Source: Archilochus colubris (Eukaryota > Chordata > Aves > Apodiformes > Trochilidae). Taken from it: a stretch of DNA of 64,000 bases. The first letter of the stretch is position 1; each line of letters starts with the position of its first letter. The position numbers and the translations under genes were made by a program. Shown one piece after another: positions 37,681-48,065 of the stretch. The stretch covers positions 145,280,052-145,344,051 of the forward strand of contig CM041083.1 of the NCBI GenBank assembly GCA_023079485.1. The letters run 5' to 3'. The notes beneath the pieces are model-generated. The model saw only the letters and a list, made by a program, of their open reading frames with translations, was not told where the DNA came from and made no database searches.

Positions 37681-40600
37681 CTTTGACAAGAAAATGGCTT
37701 CCTAAAAGTGAGTGTGTTTAGGTAATTGTTGTGGTAGATCCATTAAAGGGAAAAAGCCTCACTTTTGCCGGATGTAGAATTAAGAAGCATCTCACTGTGG
37801 TATAGCTTTTGTTTTATCTGATGATCAGATTTTATTTTTTTTAAACAGTCTGCTGCGTGGAGTAGAATGTTAAATTATTGCTTCACACATTTTTATTTCA
37901 GAGAATGGGATATAATACATCCACAAAAACAAAACTTTAATGGAGAAACCATCCAAATGACTCCATAATTTTCCAAGTTTTACATACCAGAGAACATCTG
38001 GCTGTTCTCCTCAATTAAAAAGCAGGCAAGAGCCAGAAGAGGTCATACAGCTTCTCTATGTTAGTTGCCTCTTCAAAAACAAAAAAGAACTGACTTCTGG
38101 TATTTCCTGACCCAAAAATATTTACTTTAGTAAATACAAAGTTAACACAAAATTATATTATCTATGCTAGAACAAACTTTTTACTCTGGCTTTTCAATAT
38201 CTTCTCCCTTCTTTTGCCTTCTAACCCTTCCTTCTACCACCTAGGTGGAACACAGACAAAAGACACCAGATTATTTAGTAGACTGCATATTCATTAGGCT
38301 ACATATTTATGTAGGCTGCATATTTATTAGGTTTTTTTAAACAATTGGGTAGAAAGTTAAAGAAATTGTAGCAATAATGAAAATTTTTGGTATTAATTAT
38401 TAGAAAATATTGAAGTTCACAGAACATTGCCAAAGTTACAGATAACGCTTTCAGACTGACAGCTTAAAAGCAGAAGAAACTCCATTAGTTCACCAGCTTT
38501 CATCTAAAATATTATTCTGCTGCTCACATACACAGCAGGAAATAAAGAAGAAAAAAACAGGCTTTCAAAAATAAATATTAAAACTGAATGTCTGTAAACT
38601 TAGAGCAGATAACAAACAAACAAAAAATATTAATGACCTTTGCTATAATTTACTAAAGTATGACACAGCTGGAAACACTGAAGGAAAAACCCATAAGTAA
38701 ACCTTTCAGTAAATACAAATTCTACTTAGCAGGGAAAGCAAAAGGAGCATTCTGAAAACCCATTAAAACTCACAGTATGAAATAATACAAAAATTAAAAG
38801 AGACAACATAATACAGTATTCTGAAATCAGCATGTTGTATGGGAAATTAATGGAGATCACATCATCTGAATTTCTTCTTTAATGGTAAATTTCATTCCAT
38901 AAATACTATCTGAAATACTTTGGCTAAGAAAATATTTTGATCTAAGGTAGAAACCATACCAATTATATTTGTCTAAGCATGTCAAAATTATTTTTTCTGA
39001 GACTGCAGGTTTGGTTGGGAGATTTTTCTAGTTTGCTTATCAATGCCACTTAATTTCTTCAGACATTTTATGTAATTGGACAAGTTACTGGACACTATGT
39101 TCAAGTTGTGACAATTCTTAAGCAAATTACTGTGTTTTCTGGAAAATATTTACTGGAAGTTACATAAAGGTAAGGAATTGATTCCAAGTTGATTTTGAAA
39201 TAATGAGCTTTTGATACCTACTTGTATTTCTAATAATTCTAACCTTAATTTTGGACTTAAGGTTTTAAACATTTTCCTATGCAATTCTAAATATTGCAAT
39301 GCTTGTAGTTACATATGTCTAGACAGAACTTCAAGGGAAAAGAATACAACAGTAATCTGGGTCTGCATTTTCTGTCTCTCAGTGGATTCACAATGTAACA
39401 GAAGCCTTTAAAACTAAATGTTTCTGCAGCTTACCATATGCAGGATATATCCTGTGTCACACCAGAGAGGTTAAAACAGAGCTGGTCGAGTTGGTTTAAA
39501 TATCAGAAGTAATGTAGCTATATTAATTCTGGGATTAACGTGCTGCACTAACTGTGAAGCACAGTATCTCTGCATTGCTGTCTTTTGTGTCTTCTAGCCT
39601 TCATTTAATGCTTTTAGGGCCCCATCCTTGGGCCAGATCTGGGGTTCAGCCTCGAGAAGGCAGAAAATGAAGCCTTAGAAATACTTTCCAAGGTTTGAAA
39701 TTAAGGTGGTGGTTCCAGATTTATTCCCAAGACTTCCTGAGCAGAGCTGTATTTCCATGTAATGTGAGCACTGTAAATTCAGTGCCAGAATACACCAGGC
39801 TCACTGTTTAGCACATGTTGTAGTCAGTACGTGCATTCCCAGTACCTATTAGTCCAGGATACTTGGATGTTCACAAGCTTGCTGCTACGAACCTGTAAAC
39901 ACATTCAGAAATCCTGCAGAAATTCCTGAAACTATTGTTTATCTATTGGGAGTTAGCACAGCCACTGGCCCACTGATGTGTTGATAAATAATACCTTATA
40001 CATGAAAATACTGAAATTACAAGATTAAAATAAAGCAAGAAGAAAAAGAATTGGTATGTAGTAGTCAGAGATTCTTTCTTGTTTCTGCCATTGATTTTTA
40101 TACTGAGCAGAGAGAGAAAGAAAGAGGAGTATTCTTAAAATTCTTCCTGAAGCAAGAGAGGATAAACAGAAGAATAAACAAAATAAAATTTCCTCATATG
40201 TACCCAGTAACCCTGAAAGAGCTGTGGTGCTAAAAAATTGATTACTTGCAAAAAAAGTTCCCTCACAAGCCAGAGTATTTTCTTGTCAAATGGGAAATTA
40301 ATTCAAAGGCACATCTGGGACAGGCAGAGGAGGACTATAAATGCTAGATTAAATAAAGGATTTAGACACCGAAAGATTACAAAGAGCAGCATCTAACTTT
40401 TAGACACTCTCATAGGAGTATGAAAGCATGAGTTATAAGCTTTCTACTCAGAACACTGAAAAAGTCAGAAAGCCAGACCTTCAAAAATAATCCTGAATAC
40501 ACTAGTCCCAGCTTCTGTCAGGACTTAAATCCCAGCACACTGCTATCTACTCCAGACAGGTGACTGCTTGTGAGCAACCTTCTTTCACATAGTAGCTATA

Positions 40601-41137
40601 CTTTTTATATAAAACTGAATAAATATTTAAAATTATAAATAAAAGCAATCTTGGAAATGGTCAAAAACCATAGCACAAACTTTTGTATGCAGAGAAAATG
40701 CCTTCTGAAGCAGAAAAAATAAAAAGGATTTAGGAGAACTGATTTTTTTAATCGGTAATTTCACATGTAACTTCAAAATAAATAAATAAATAAAGTAAAT
40801 AAATGAAATAAATAAAGCTTCGAAAGAAAAACTCTAAAGTTAGACACAGCAGAGGAGCAGAAGACTTTATCATATCCATGTGAAAATTTGAAAGATTATA
40901 AAATCTTGAACACTTTTACTCCAAGGAAACACTGAACTCAGAAATCTCTTCTTTCTGGATGATTAAGAAATTGTGCAATGGTCTCACCATCTCTTCTCCT
41001 TCAGCAATACAATAACATCAAAGTGAACAGCAAGCTCTCTTCGTTCTTGCTGAAAGAGCTAAAGGCACTAGCCTACCACAAAAATTCCAGGTATCAGACC
41101 ATGGCCAGATAGATGCATTTGCTTACAAGTTGGGACT
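37681..41137. other. Unique AT-rich non-coding DNA
   Basis: No gene or transposon was recognised. It contains the AAAT microsatellite at 40776-40818. Short open frames (up to 66 codons) show no domain. Confidence 0.55.
40776..40818. repeat. AAAT microsatellite, imperfect
   Basis: Repeats of AAAT broken by GTAAAT and GAAAT units, about 43 bases. Confidence 0.93.
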
Positions 41138-41672
41138 TCATAGAATCATAGAATCATAGAATTGGCTGGGTTAGAAGGGACCTCAGAGATCATCAAGTCC
41201 AACCCTTGATCCACTACCGCTGCAGTTACCAGACCATGGCACTGAGTGCCACATCCAGTCTCTTTTTAAATATCTCCAGGGACAGAGAATCCACTACTTC
41301 CCTGGGCAGCCCATTCCAATGCCTGATCACCCTCTCTGTAAAGAAATTCTTTCTAATATCAAACCTAAACCTCCCCTGGCACAACTTAAGACCGTGCCCT
41401 CTTGTCTTGTTGAAAGTTGCTTGGGAAAAGAGCCCAACCCCCACCTGGCTACACCCTCCTTTCAGGGAGTTGTAGAGAGTGATGAGGTCTCCTCTGAGCC
41501 TCCTCTTCTTCAGGCTGAACAGCCCCAGCTCCCTCAGCCTCTCCTCATAGGATCTGTGCTGGAGTCCCTTCACCAGCCTGGTTGCCCTCCTTTGGACCCG
41601 CTCCAGGACCTTGATATCCTTCCTAAACTGAGGGGCCCAAAATTGGACCAAGTACTCCAGGTGCGGCCTCAT
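41138..41672 (-). mobile_element. CR1 LINE, minus strand, best preserved copy
   Basis: The plus strand starts with three octamer units (TCATAGAATCATAGAATCAT, 41138-41157) then 'tggctgggttagaagggacc', 'tcagagatcatcaagtccaa', and the antisense 3' UTR and C-terminal ORF2, ending abruptly after 'gtgcggcctcat' at 41672. The 'cctcagagatcatcaagtcc' type of 3' end differs from the 'cttaaagatcatctagttcc' type at 19205, 26880 and 59059, so it belongs to another subfamily. The coding part is fully open and the copy has few obvious decays, which suggests a younger insertion. Confidence 0.96.
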
Positions 41673-41678
41673 ATGCAT
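41226..41678 (-). pseudogene. CR1 ORF2 C-terminal fragment, open over 150 codons
   Basis: A continuous minus-strand frame ends in a TAA at 41226-41228. It reads through the expected order: '[13 protein letters not shown]', '[16 protein letters not shown]', '[20 protein letters not shown]', then '[19 protein letters not shown]' and '[17 protein letters not shown]'. The initial Met-His-Met comes from flanking sequence at the truncation point, not from the element. It lacks the endonuclease and reverse-transcriptase domains and has no promoter of its own. Confidence 0.88.
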
Positions 41679-43518
41679 TATTGCCAGCAGCAGAGTTACA
41701 CAAAATGCAAGCTAGCTCTGAAATGCTGAGGCCCACTTCTATGCTCAGCCATTTGACCTCTTTTGCAAGCAGAGGTATGGTTCAACTCTGTTTTATGAAT
41801 TTAGCTGTCACACAAACCTTTTTACCATTACAGTGGGGTTTTAGCACATTACTCTGCTTAGCATTTCCAATCAGATAGTATATGTTATATAGTTTATACA
41901 TTTTTTTTCCTTGCCTTTCCAAATCATTTGCTAATCAGAGTTTTATGATACTGCACTCACTCTGAACTCAGCAGCACAGATGAATTATCTGCTGCACCTG
42001 CCATGCAGAGGATTCCAAAGCACCACATGCACTGGAGTTTAAACATAATCTGTAATGCAAAAGCAAGTCTTTTGGAGCTTGTTTGCTTTTCAAGAAGTCA
42101 CTAGGATTACCAAATAAATATTTAAATGTTCCAGCTGCTTTGAATGATGCTTTCAAATGCATGTACATGAGGGTTTCAGTGAGAACAGTCATTCACTCAT
42201 TAGAACTGCATTGGGATCAGAAAAAAACCTTAGCAATACATTACTGCAGGCTTTCTCTCAAACTTATATTTTGCAGTATATTTTGCTCCTGTTTACAACC
42301 TTTCAGTCTATTCTTTTTTTCCAAGCAAGTCTGAATTACTACCGGCTGAATTATGAAAGAGAAACAAGAGTATTTGATATAAATCAGTGAATCGTTCTAC
42401 ATGGGAAAAATGCTTCTATATTCTAGGAACACTGTGGAGAGAATAAAATAAATTCAATTGAAAGACATCAGGATTCAGAAACAATTCAGTGAATATTTCA
42501 TCAAAAATACCTTTTGTAAATACACTATTATAATGTCTAATTCTGTAACAGAAACCAAATACAACTCTTTCTGAAGCTCACCTGATTTTTTCCTATCAAT
42601 GTGTCAAAAGAATTTCCATTAGTTCTGCAAAAGACTTAATTGCTTATTTCATACCAATTTGTTATTTTTCAATCATTATTTTTTAATCATAATTGATTCT
42701 TCCTCTTTATATTAGAACCACTATTAGAATAAATACCTCTTCCTTCCTTTCCACTGATCTTTGAAAAAACAGAAAAAGTTTGGTCTTCTGGAGAACTCTC
42801 AACTTTTTGCTACCTAAAAAGAGCACTAGTAGAGAATTGGGTTTTTTACCTTTAATAATCGAGAGTATATAGCTTTGATTTTACTGACAGGTATGTTTTC
42901 TTCTCAATGAAATTGCTGTCTTGAAGTACAATGCTTCTACAGTAGTTCTTGAAGCTACTCCTTCCGATGCTGTACTTCAACACAAAAGTAACTTACCTAC
43001 TATTTATGATTTCTCAGTTCTTTGCGCACTTAAATACATGAAAATGTGTAGCTACATGCTTATGTGTCTGATGTTTTTTCTTTTTTTTAGTGGGGGCAGA
43101 AAAGATCACTTCATGTCTAGTTCTAAACAAGTTTATGTAGTGATACAAATATTTATGTTAAGGCCTTTACATGTACCTTGCACAACCATCTAAGCCAAAT
43201 CCACAGAATTTCCGGTATCATACAATTTTTATTATAATTGTCCACTGTTATAAATATTTTTGAAAGCTTTTTCTACATAGGCTTTTAAAATTAGTGTGGA
43301 TTATTCAGCTTAATTCATGGTTTTTTCCTCTGAATTTCTCATTGCACACTTATTTCATTGTAATCCTAAAAACAATCAGAATTTAAGAAAAATACGTTTT
43401 GTCTTGAAAATCAGACAAGAGATTAGACAGAGTTCTTGTTTTTTTGTTTGTTTTTTTCTTTTGTTTTTTACAGTTAAGAAAGGTAAAATAACAATTTGTT
43501 ATAATTTTTTTTTGTTAC
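41673..43518. other. Unique AT-rich non-coding DNA
   Basis: No gene or repeat family was recognised. The last 90 bases are T-rich (runs at 43438-43465 and 43505-43513) and lead into the GC-rich LTR. Confidence 0.55.
43513..43518. repeat. Left target-site duplication of the solo LTR
   Basis: TGTTAC directly left of the LTR, paired with TGTTTC at 44521-44526; one mismatch. Confidence 0.65.
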
Positions 43519-43702
43519 TATCATGGTTTAGGCCCAGCTGGGCCTCTGCTCGCTCACCCACCACCTTACTGTGGGACAGGGAGGAGAAAATCCACACAAA
43601 GGCTCATTAATAGAGACAAGGACAGGGAGGTTTTCACTCCCCAGTTAAAGCAACAGGCAAAAACCAGAGAGACTCAATTTTGGAAGAGAAAAAACCACCT
43701 AA

Positions 43703-43708
43703 TTTAAT
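43703..43708 (-). terminator. ATTAAA polyadenylation signal of the solo LTR
   Basis: The minus strand reads ATTAAA, about 185 bases before the LTR end. It is the only good candidate I saw for the R-region signal. Confidence 0.35.
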
Positions 43709-43813
43709 CTACAAGGAGAAAGAGAAAACACGGCCAGATCTCAATACCTTCCCCCCACCCCTCCTCCTTCCCGGGCTTGAATCGCTTCACTGCTGCCTCC
43801 CCCTCAGAGCACA

Positions 43814-43838
43814 GGGCAGGGGCAGGGGGGGTTTGGGG
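43814..43838 (+). other. G-quadruplex-type motif in the solo LTR
   Basis: Four G runs (3, 4, 7 and 4 long) separated by CA, CA and TTT meet the common four-run G-quadruplex pattern with short loops. It is on the strand opposite to the LTR sense. Folding is not shown by sequence. Confidence 0.6.
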
Positions 43839-44360
43839 TCAGTTCCCCACACGCTGTTTCTGCTGCTTTCCTCCTCAGGGGGAGGACTCCTCATATTCTT
43901 CCCCTGCTCCAACGCGGGGTCCCTCTCACGGGACAGAGTCCTTCAGGAACCCCTCCGACATGAGTCCCTCCCACAGGTGCAGTCCCTCAGGAACTGCTCC
44001 AGACCGGGCTGCACACAGTCACGGCTGCTGCGGGAGCAGTCACCTCCTCTGACACGGGCTCCTCCATGCCTGCAGATCCACATCTGCCCGTCTCTGGTAT
44101 ACTGCACAGGCTGCTGCTTCACATCTGCCCATATAAGACACTATAAGGGCTACAAATCCACATTTACCCCACTGTGGTCCTTCAGGGACTGCTCCACCAT
44201 GCTCCTCCATGGGCTGCAGGGGCACAGCTGCCATCTCACCATGGGATGCAGGGAAATCTCTGCTTGGGCATCTTTCCTCCTCCTTCCTCTCTGACCTTTG
44301 TGTCTTATATCTGGTATTTCTCCTCCACTTCATCCTCTATCCGCTCTTCGGGTCCTTTTT

Positions 44361-44367
44361 TTATATA
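44361..44367 (-). promoter_or_regulatory. TATA-like box of the solo LTR
   Basis: The minus strand reads TATATAA followed by an A run, about 155 bases inside the LTR start. The position fits a U3 promoter; activity is unknown. Confidence 0.45.
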
Positions 44368-44520
44368 TTTTTGCGGTTTCGTTTTCCCTTTCTTGAAGAT
44401 GTTACTCACAGAGGCACATCCAGCTTTCGGCATCTGCTCAGCCTTGGGCAGAGGTGGGGCAGGGACTGGAACCAAGGGAGCTTCCAGCAGATTCTCACAG
44501 GAGCCACCCCTGTGGCCCCA

Positions 44521-44526
44521 TGTTTC
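44521..44526. repeat. Right target-site duplication of the solo LTR
   Basis: TGTTTC directly right of the LTR, paired with TGTTAC at 43513-43518; one mismatch. Confidence 0.65.
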
Positions 44527-44915
44527 CAAAGTATCACTGGACTAACTCAAGATACAATTTAATAAGAAAATTAAGAGAAAAAAAGTTTTTATATTATACA
44601 AAACAGATAATAATTCAAATTATGTAACAAAAAATTATAAATGTGGTTTCTTAGTAAAATTCCACAACTGTATTTTACCAATCCTGACATGAAAATACAA
44701 GTAGAGATTAAGTAACTGATGACTATTATAAAGAAGCAATAAAAAACCAATGCAATGTTCAGTGTAACCTATTAAATCATTGTTGACCCAAAGGACAGAT
44801 CGCATTGATGGCAAAGGAGATGAAACAGTGTTTGGCTACATATCCTAAAGTTAATTCGTAATGGCACATAACCACTCAGCTGTATTTCTGTGGGGAATAA
44901 GCTTTATTTGTCTAT

Positions 44916-45049
44916 TTGTTAAAGTTTTTGAACAGCTGCATCTAAAATAATATTATTTCCTGGATGTGTATTCAGTCTCATCCTGAATCATTCCTGGGTT
45001 AAGCGAGGGAAAAGTCTGATTATTGCTTTCTCTATATTGTGGTATCCCA
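44916..45049. repeat. 134-bp direct repeat, copy 1
   Basis: Matches 46859-46992 at 133 of 134 positions by eye (G against A at the ninth base, 44924 and 46867), same orientation, start points 1,943 bases apart. This copy lies in otherwise unrecognised sequence, and the bases on either side do not match the surroundings of copy 2, except that 'atttac' here resembles '(ca)atttatg' there. Confidence 0.95.
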
Positions 45050-45544
45050 ATTTACTGTTCTACTTCAGAAGAGTTACAGAGATTGAATTAAAGGCTTTAC
45101 AAGCTAATAATAATTCAGCAAAGAGGAAAAATGAAAAGTGAGCTTATAAAGAACATTGATTCAAGTAGTATGTATTTTGCCTCTACTGATAACAGAGTAA
45201 AAAAAGTAGCTTTAGCAATATTACAAAATGCATACAGCTCTGCTGAATTCAACAGAACTGTACTAACTTGCATCAGCTAATGACTACAACATTTCTTCTT
45301 TTTCCACACTCTATGTACTTTAGAGTAGACCTGTTTGATCTGTGAAATGCTTGTTCTGTAGCTAAAGTATTTAGCTTTGAAACTGAATTTGTAGAGAGTG
45401 ACTGGGGGCATTACTTGTTCCTTTCAGCTCCTCTATTTGCCATCAAGCACATAAAGACTTTAGAAAGAAATGAATAGTCAGCAAAAGTTCTTCAAGTGTG
45501 AATGACAAACAGGGCTTCTGGGGAGAGAGTAGGGGTTTTCTGTT

Positions 45545-45672
45545 TTGTTTCATTTGAGGTTTTTTTTTGTTTTGTTTGTGTCAGTTTCTTTGGGTTTTGG
45601 GGTTGCTTTTGGGTTTTTGTTTTGGTTTGTTTTTTTGTATTTCGTTTTTTTGTTTTTGTTGGTTTTTTTTAA
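45545..45672. repeat. G/T-rich low-complexity block
   Basis: Runs of T separated by G and GGG over about 130 bases. Overlapping open frames on both strands (88 codons each) are low-complexity (Phe/Val/Leu or Lys/Gln/Pro) and are not genes. Confidence 0.9.
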
Positions 45673-46688
45673 TAGGTGCATCCACTGCTTCCAGTCTGAC
45701 AGAAAACAATCTCAGTTCAATAGAATTTATATAGACCACTGTATATGCTTCTTTACAATAGTGTCTTTCGCAGGGTGTAATTTGCAGTGCTACATAATAT
45801 TTGGTTTTTAAGAAGCTTTGCAGTGCATCCCTTTGACTGTCTGCCATTTGGAAAAAAAATAATAATAAAAAAAAGGTGTAGAGGTCAAAAGTAATTGAGT
45901 AATGGTGTATGGTACCTTGGGGAAGAGCGACAGTTTATCATATAAAGACATTAAATGGTAATTAAAAAGCCATTAAAAATATGCTTTCACTTAGAACTGC
46001 AGCTTTAGACTTTTTTTGAGAGATATAATTTCAGTGTTATGAAGAGCAGCAGCAGCAATAGCACTACATTCTTTTGGGGCACCTGAATTGCAAATAAAGC
46101 TGTAATGGAGCAGCTCTTCAGGTGTGATACTAACCGTGTGCCCACTGGAAAAATAAGTAAGCAGTGCAGAAGTTCAGAACATAATGCAAAACACCCAAGT
46201 TTTTTTCTTTGTCCTTGGTGATAAACTGCTCCAGATGCTGTGCAGCAAATGCCTAGAAGTGGCTGTGATTCACAAGAATTGCTGGAGTTATTTGCCTCAG
46301 CTGAGGAGCTCTTTTACTACAAGCCTCCTTTGGGAGCCTCTCGACGGAAATAAGGGTGGCAAAGATTAATCCTAAAGCTAGGTATAATCTCAGCTGACTT
46401 TGCCTTCTTGTGGTAGAAGTCCATTCCATATTGGGGAATATTTAGTTATCTAAACATGTCTCCACGGAAAGAGAGACAGGTACCACTAAACTTGTGTTCT
46501 GGAAATCCCTACTAGCTTCTGGCCTAAATTTTGCTAGAAATGGAACAATAAAGAACACCCTAAGCACTAGAAAAAGCAGTTTACTAAAATGCTTAAAATA
46601 AAAATAGATTTAAAATATAAACTATCTCACAGTATCAGTGGGATCTAGCAGGAATCAGGCAGTATTAGCACAAGGGCCAAAACCATTC

Positions 46689-47224
46689 TGTTGGGCAATA
46701 TGGGTATAAGAAATACACAGTGACAGAGGTCAGGGAACAGGCATGATCCTTATTAAACAGAGCAACTCAGGCTAGAAATTTTCAGATGGAGTTCATTGTA
46801 TGATCTTTTTTGAGCACAAGCTCTCCTGAGCAAGTTAGTTTGCTATTAAAGTACTCACTTGTTAAAATTTTTGAACAGCTGCATCTAAAATAATATTATT
46901 TCCTGGATGTGTATTCAGTCTCATCCTGAATCATTCCTGGGTTAAGCGAGGGAAAAGTCTGATTATTGCTTTCTCTATATTGTGGTATCCCACAATTTAT
47001 GTGAAGAGATATTTTTTGCCTAAGCTTGTCAACTGTGCCTTACTCCTCAGACCTCTGCAGCTCACACTTATATTTTGTGCAGCTTTGGAGGACTGAGAAA
47101 GATGGCCCCCTAATCCTGCTCATGCGCAGTCGGGGCCCACCCTAATTAGGCACAGGTGGGCTTAACACAAGCTCATGCTCACTCCCTGGCAACTAGTGGC
47201 ACCTGGTTGCCTCATTTCACTACA
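46689..47224 (-). mobile_element. ERVK-like 3' LTR, about 536 bp
   Basis: On the minus strand the LTR starts TGTAGTG at 47224, directly after a polypurine tract, and appears to end in CAACA at 46689. A TATA-like AATATAAG lies near 47070, and an AATAAG-type signal in 'gtttaataaggatc' lies near 46735. The orientation is set by the adjacent pol end and polypurine tract. The 134-bp repeat copy 2 sits inside it (46859-46992). The end at 46689 is inferred from the terminal dinucleotide and expected length, not from a matched target duplication. Confidence 0.72.
46859..46992. repeat. 134-bp direct repeat, copy 2 (inside the ERVK-like LTR)
   Basis: Partner of 44916-45049 (133 of 134 equal). Here it is continuous with LTR sequence on both sides as far as I can define the LTR. 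Confidence 0.95.
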
Positions 47225-47248
47225 TTTCCTCCCCCCCTTTTTTTTTTT
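47225..47248 (-). promoter_or_regulatory. Retroviral polypurine tract
   Basis: The minus strand reads about 11 A, 7 G, then AGGAAA, immediately before the LTR's TG. In retroviruses this RNase-H-resistant tract primes plus-strand DNA synthesis and always abuts the 3' LTR. It therefore identifies 46689-47224 as the 3' LTR. Confidence 0.8.
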
Positions 47249-47480
47249 GTGAAGAACTACCATGACAATTGTAATAAGTACATAATAAACACAAATACAA
47301 CAAAAATGACAATTCCTTTCTCTCTCTTTATTTTTTGGGGGGGTTTTTTTGTTTGTTTTTATTTTTTTGTGGGGTTTTTTTTGTGGTTTGTTTGTTTTTG
47401 TTTGTTTTTTGTTAGAAGAACACAAACAATGAGTAAGAAAAATTATACCGTGTCCTAATGTGCAAATTTGGAAAGTTTAT

Positions 47481-47696
47481 TCAGTTTGAGGTGCTGGATG
47501 ATGCATCGTTGTCTGCTAGAGATCTGGTGGCGGCAGGGCGTGTCCATTTACTGGGTACCCAAAGAGGTCCGGAGTCTGTGGAGACACAGCTATAACCTCT
47601 TCCAGTAAACAGTAGCGGCTTGGGCCCTACCCACTGACCTGTAGATGGATCTTTGTAGTTGATTTCCTGGCAGATGTGCTTGCAAAGTTCTGGCAA
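47481..47696 (-). pseudogene. ERVK-like pol 3' end (integrase C-terminal region)
   Basis: A minus-strand frame of about 71 codons ending in TGA at 47481-47483. It contains 'DPSTGQWVGPKPLL', 'GRGYSCVST' and 'WVPSKWTRP', the conserved order of the small C-terminal DNA-binding domain of ERVK/alpha-beta retrovirus integrases (D-P-x-T-G-x-W-x-G-P, then G-R-G-Y, then W-V-P). The zinc-binding and catalytic core domains of integrase are not visible upstream, so it is a truncated, inactive remnant. The tail after the domain (Ser/Asp-rich) is typical of the pol end. Confidence 0.82.
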
Positions 47697-47924
47697 AACA
47701 GAGGCACTTTTTTTTGTTTATTAATACAAACCAAGGAAAATAATTTGCTCAAAAATGTTGCATCACTTTTTTATTGTCTCCGTGGTTGTTATAACTCTGT
47801 TCTCCTTCAGACCTTCTGCAAATTCTAAGGAAAAATAACAGTTTTACACGTAATAGATGTAATAGAATTTGCATTAACATGTGAAAGAGAGAGGTAAGAG
47901 GAGTTATCTAATCAAGGTCTTCAT

Positions 47925-48065
47925 GTACCTTATAAGTGGTCAGAGACTTCCCAGAAGTTCACACTGAAAGGATGAAAGACAATGGACACAAGGTGCAGCA
48001 AAGGAATTTCCTTTCAGGTATGAGGAAAAAAACCCCACAGTGACAGGGATCTAGAAGTGGAGTAA
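47925..48065 (+). mobile_element. Old CR1 fragment
   Basis: The order 'gtggtcagagacttccca', 'aatggacacaaggtgcagc', 'tttcaggtatgaggaaaaa' parallels the CR1 C-terminal coding stretch that reads G-H-K-L then the R-x-x-F segment. It is heavily diverged with indels, so the extent is approximate and chance cannot be fully excluded. Confidence 0.45.

Larger units (their letters stand above)
43519..44520 (-). mobile_element. Endogenous retrovirus solo LTR, GC-rich, about 1.0 kb
   Basis: A GC-rich block sharply bounded within AT-rich DNA. Read on the minus strand it begins TGGGGCC (44520) and ends near 'aaaccatga' (43519), close to the TG...CA ends of LTRs; the terminal CA appears mutated to TA. It is flanked by the hexamers TGTTAC (43513-43518) and TGTTTC (44521-44526), 5 of 6 equal, as expected for the 6-bp target duplication of ERVK-class integrations. 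Inside on the minus strand are a TATA-like box (44361-44367) and an ATTAAA signal (43703-43708). Phrases such as 'ctccatgggctgcagg' recur in avian LTRs as I recall. No internal coding region is present, so this is a solo LTR left by recombination. Long open frames in it (43680-44294, plus) run antisense to the LTR and are composition artefacts. Confidence 0.85.
44527..46688. other. Unique DNA between two LTRs
   Basis: No gene is supported. It contains the first copy of the 134-bp direct repeat (44916-45049), a G/T-rich low-complexity block (45545-45672) and a higher-complexity stretch (about 45895-46150) rich in homeodomain-like ATTA cores. Confidence 0.5.
47225..47700 (-). mobile_element. 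ERVK-like internal remnant, env absent
   Basis: The minus-strand order is pol 3' end (47696-47481), about 230 bases of partly G/T low-complexity sequence (47329-47410) with no env-like frame, then the polypurine tract and LTR. Nothing recognisable as retroviral was seen above about 47700, so the 5' part of the provirus is lost or too decayed. The missing env fits the many env-less avian ERVK-type elements, or it may be a deletion. Confidence 0.7.

Noticed and set aside
43680..44294. 204-codon open frame, the longest in the window
   Set aside because: It lies within the GC-rich LTR on the antisense strand, has no domain and overlaps other long frames; GC-rich composition explains it.
45545..45847. 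Overlapping frames on both strands (Phe/Val-rich and Lys/Gln/Pro-rich)
   Set aside because: Translation of a G/T low-complexity block.
44916..46992. Reading the 134-bp direct repeat as a target-site duplication of an insertion between the copies
   Set aside because: A 134-bp duplication is far longer than any known LTR or LINE duplication, and the intervening 1.8 kb has no element ends; other explanations fit better.
47156..47458. Overlapping frames of about 90-100 codons on both strands between the ERVK-like LTR and pol
   Set aside because: They cross the polypurine tract and G/T repeats; low-complexity content only.
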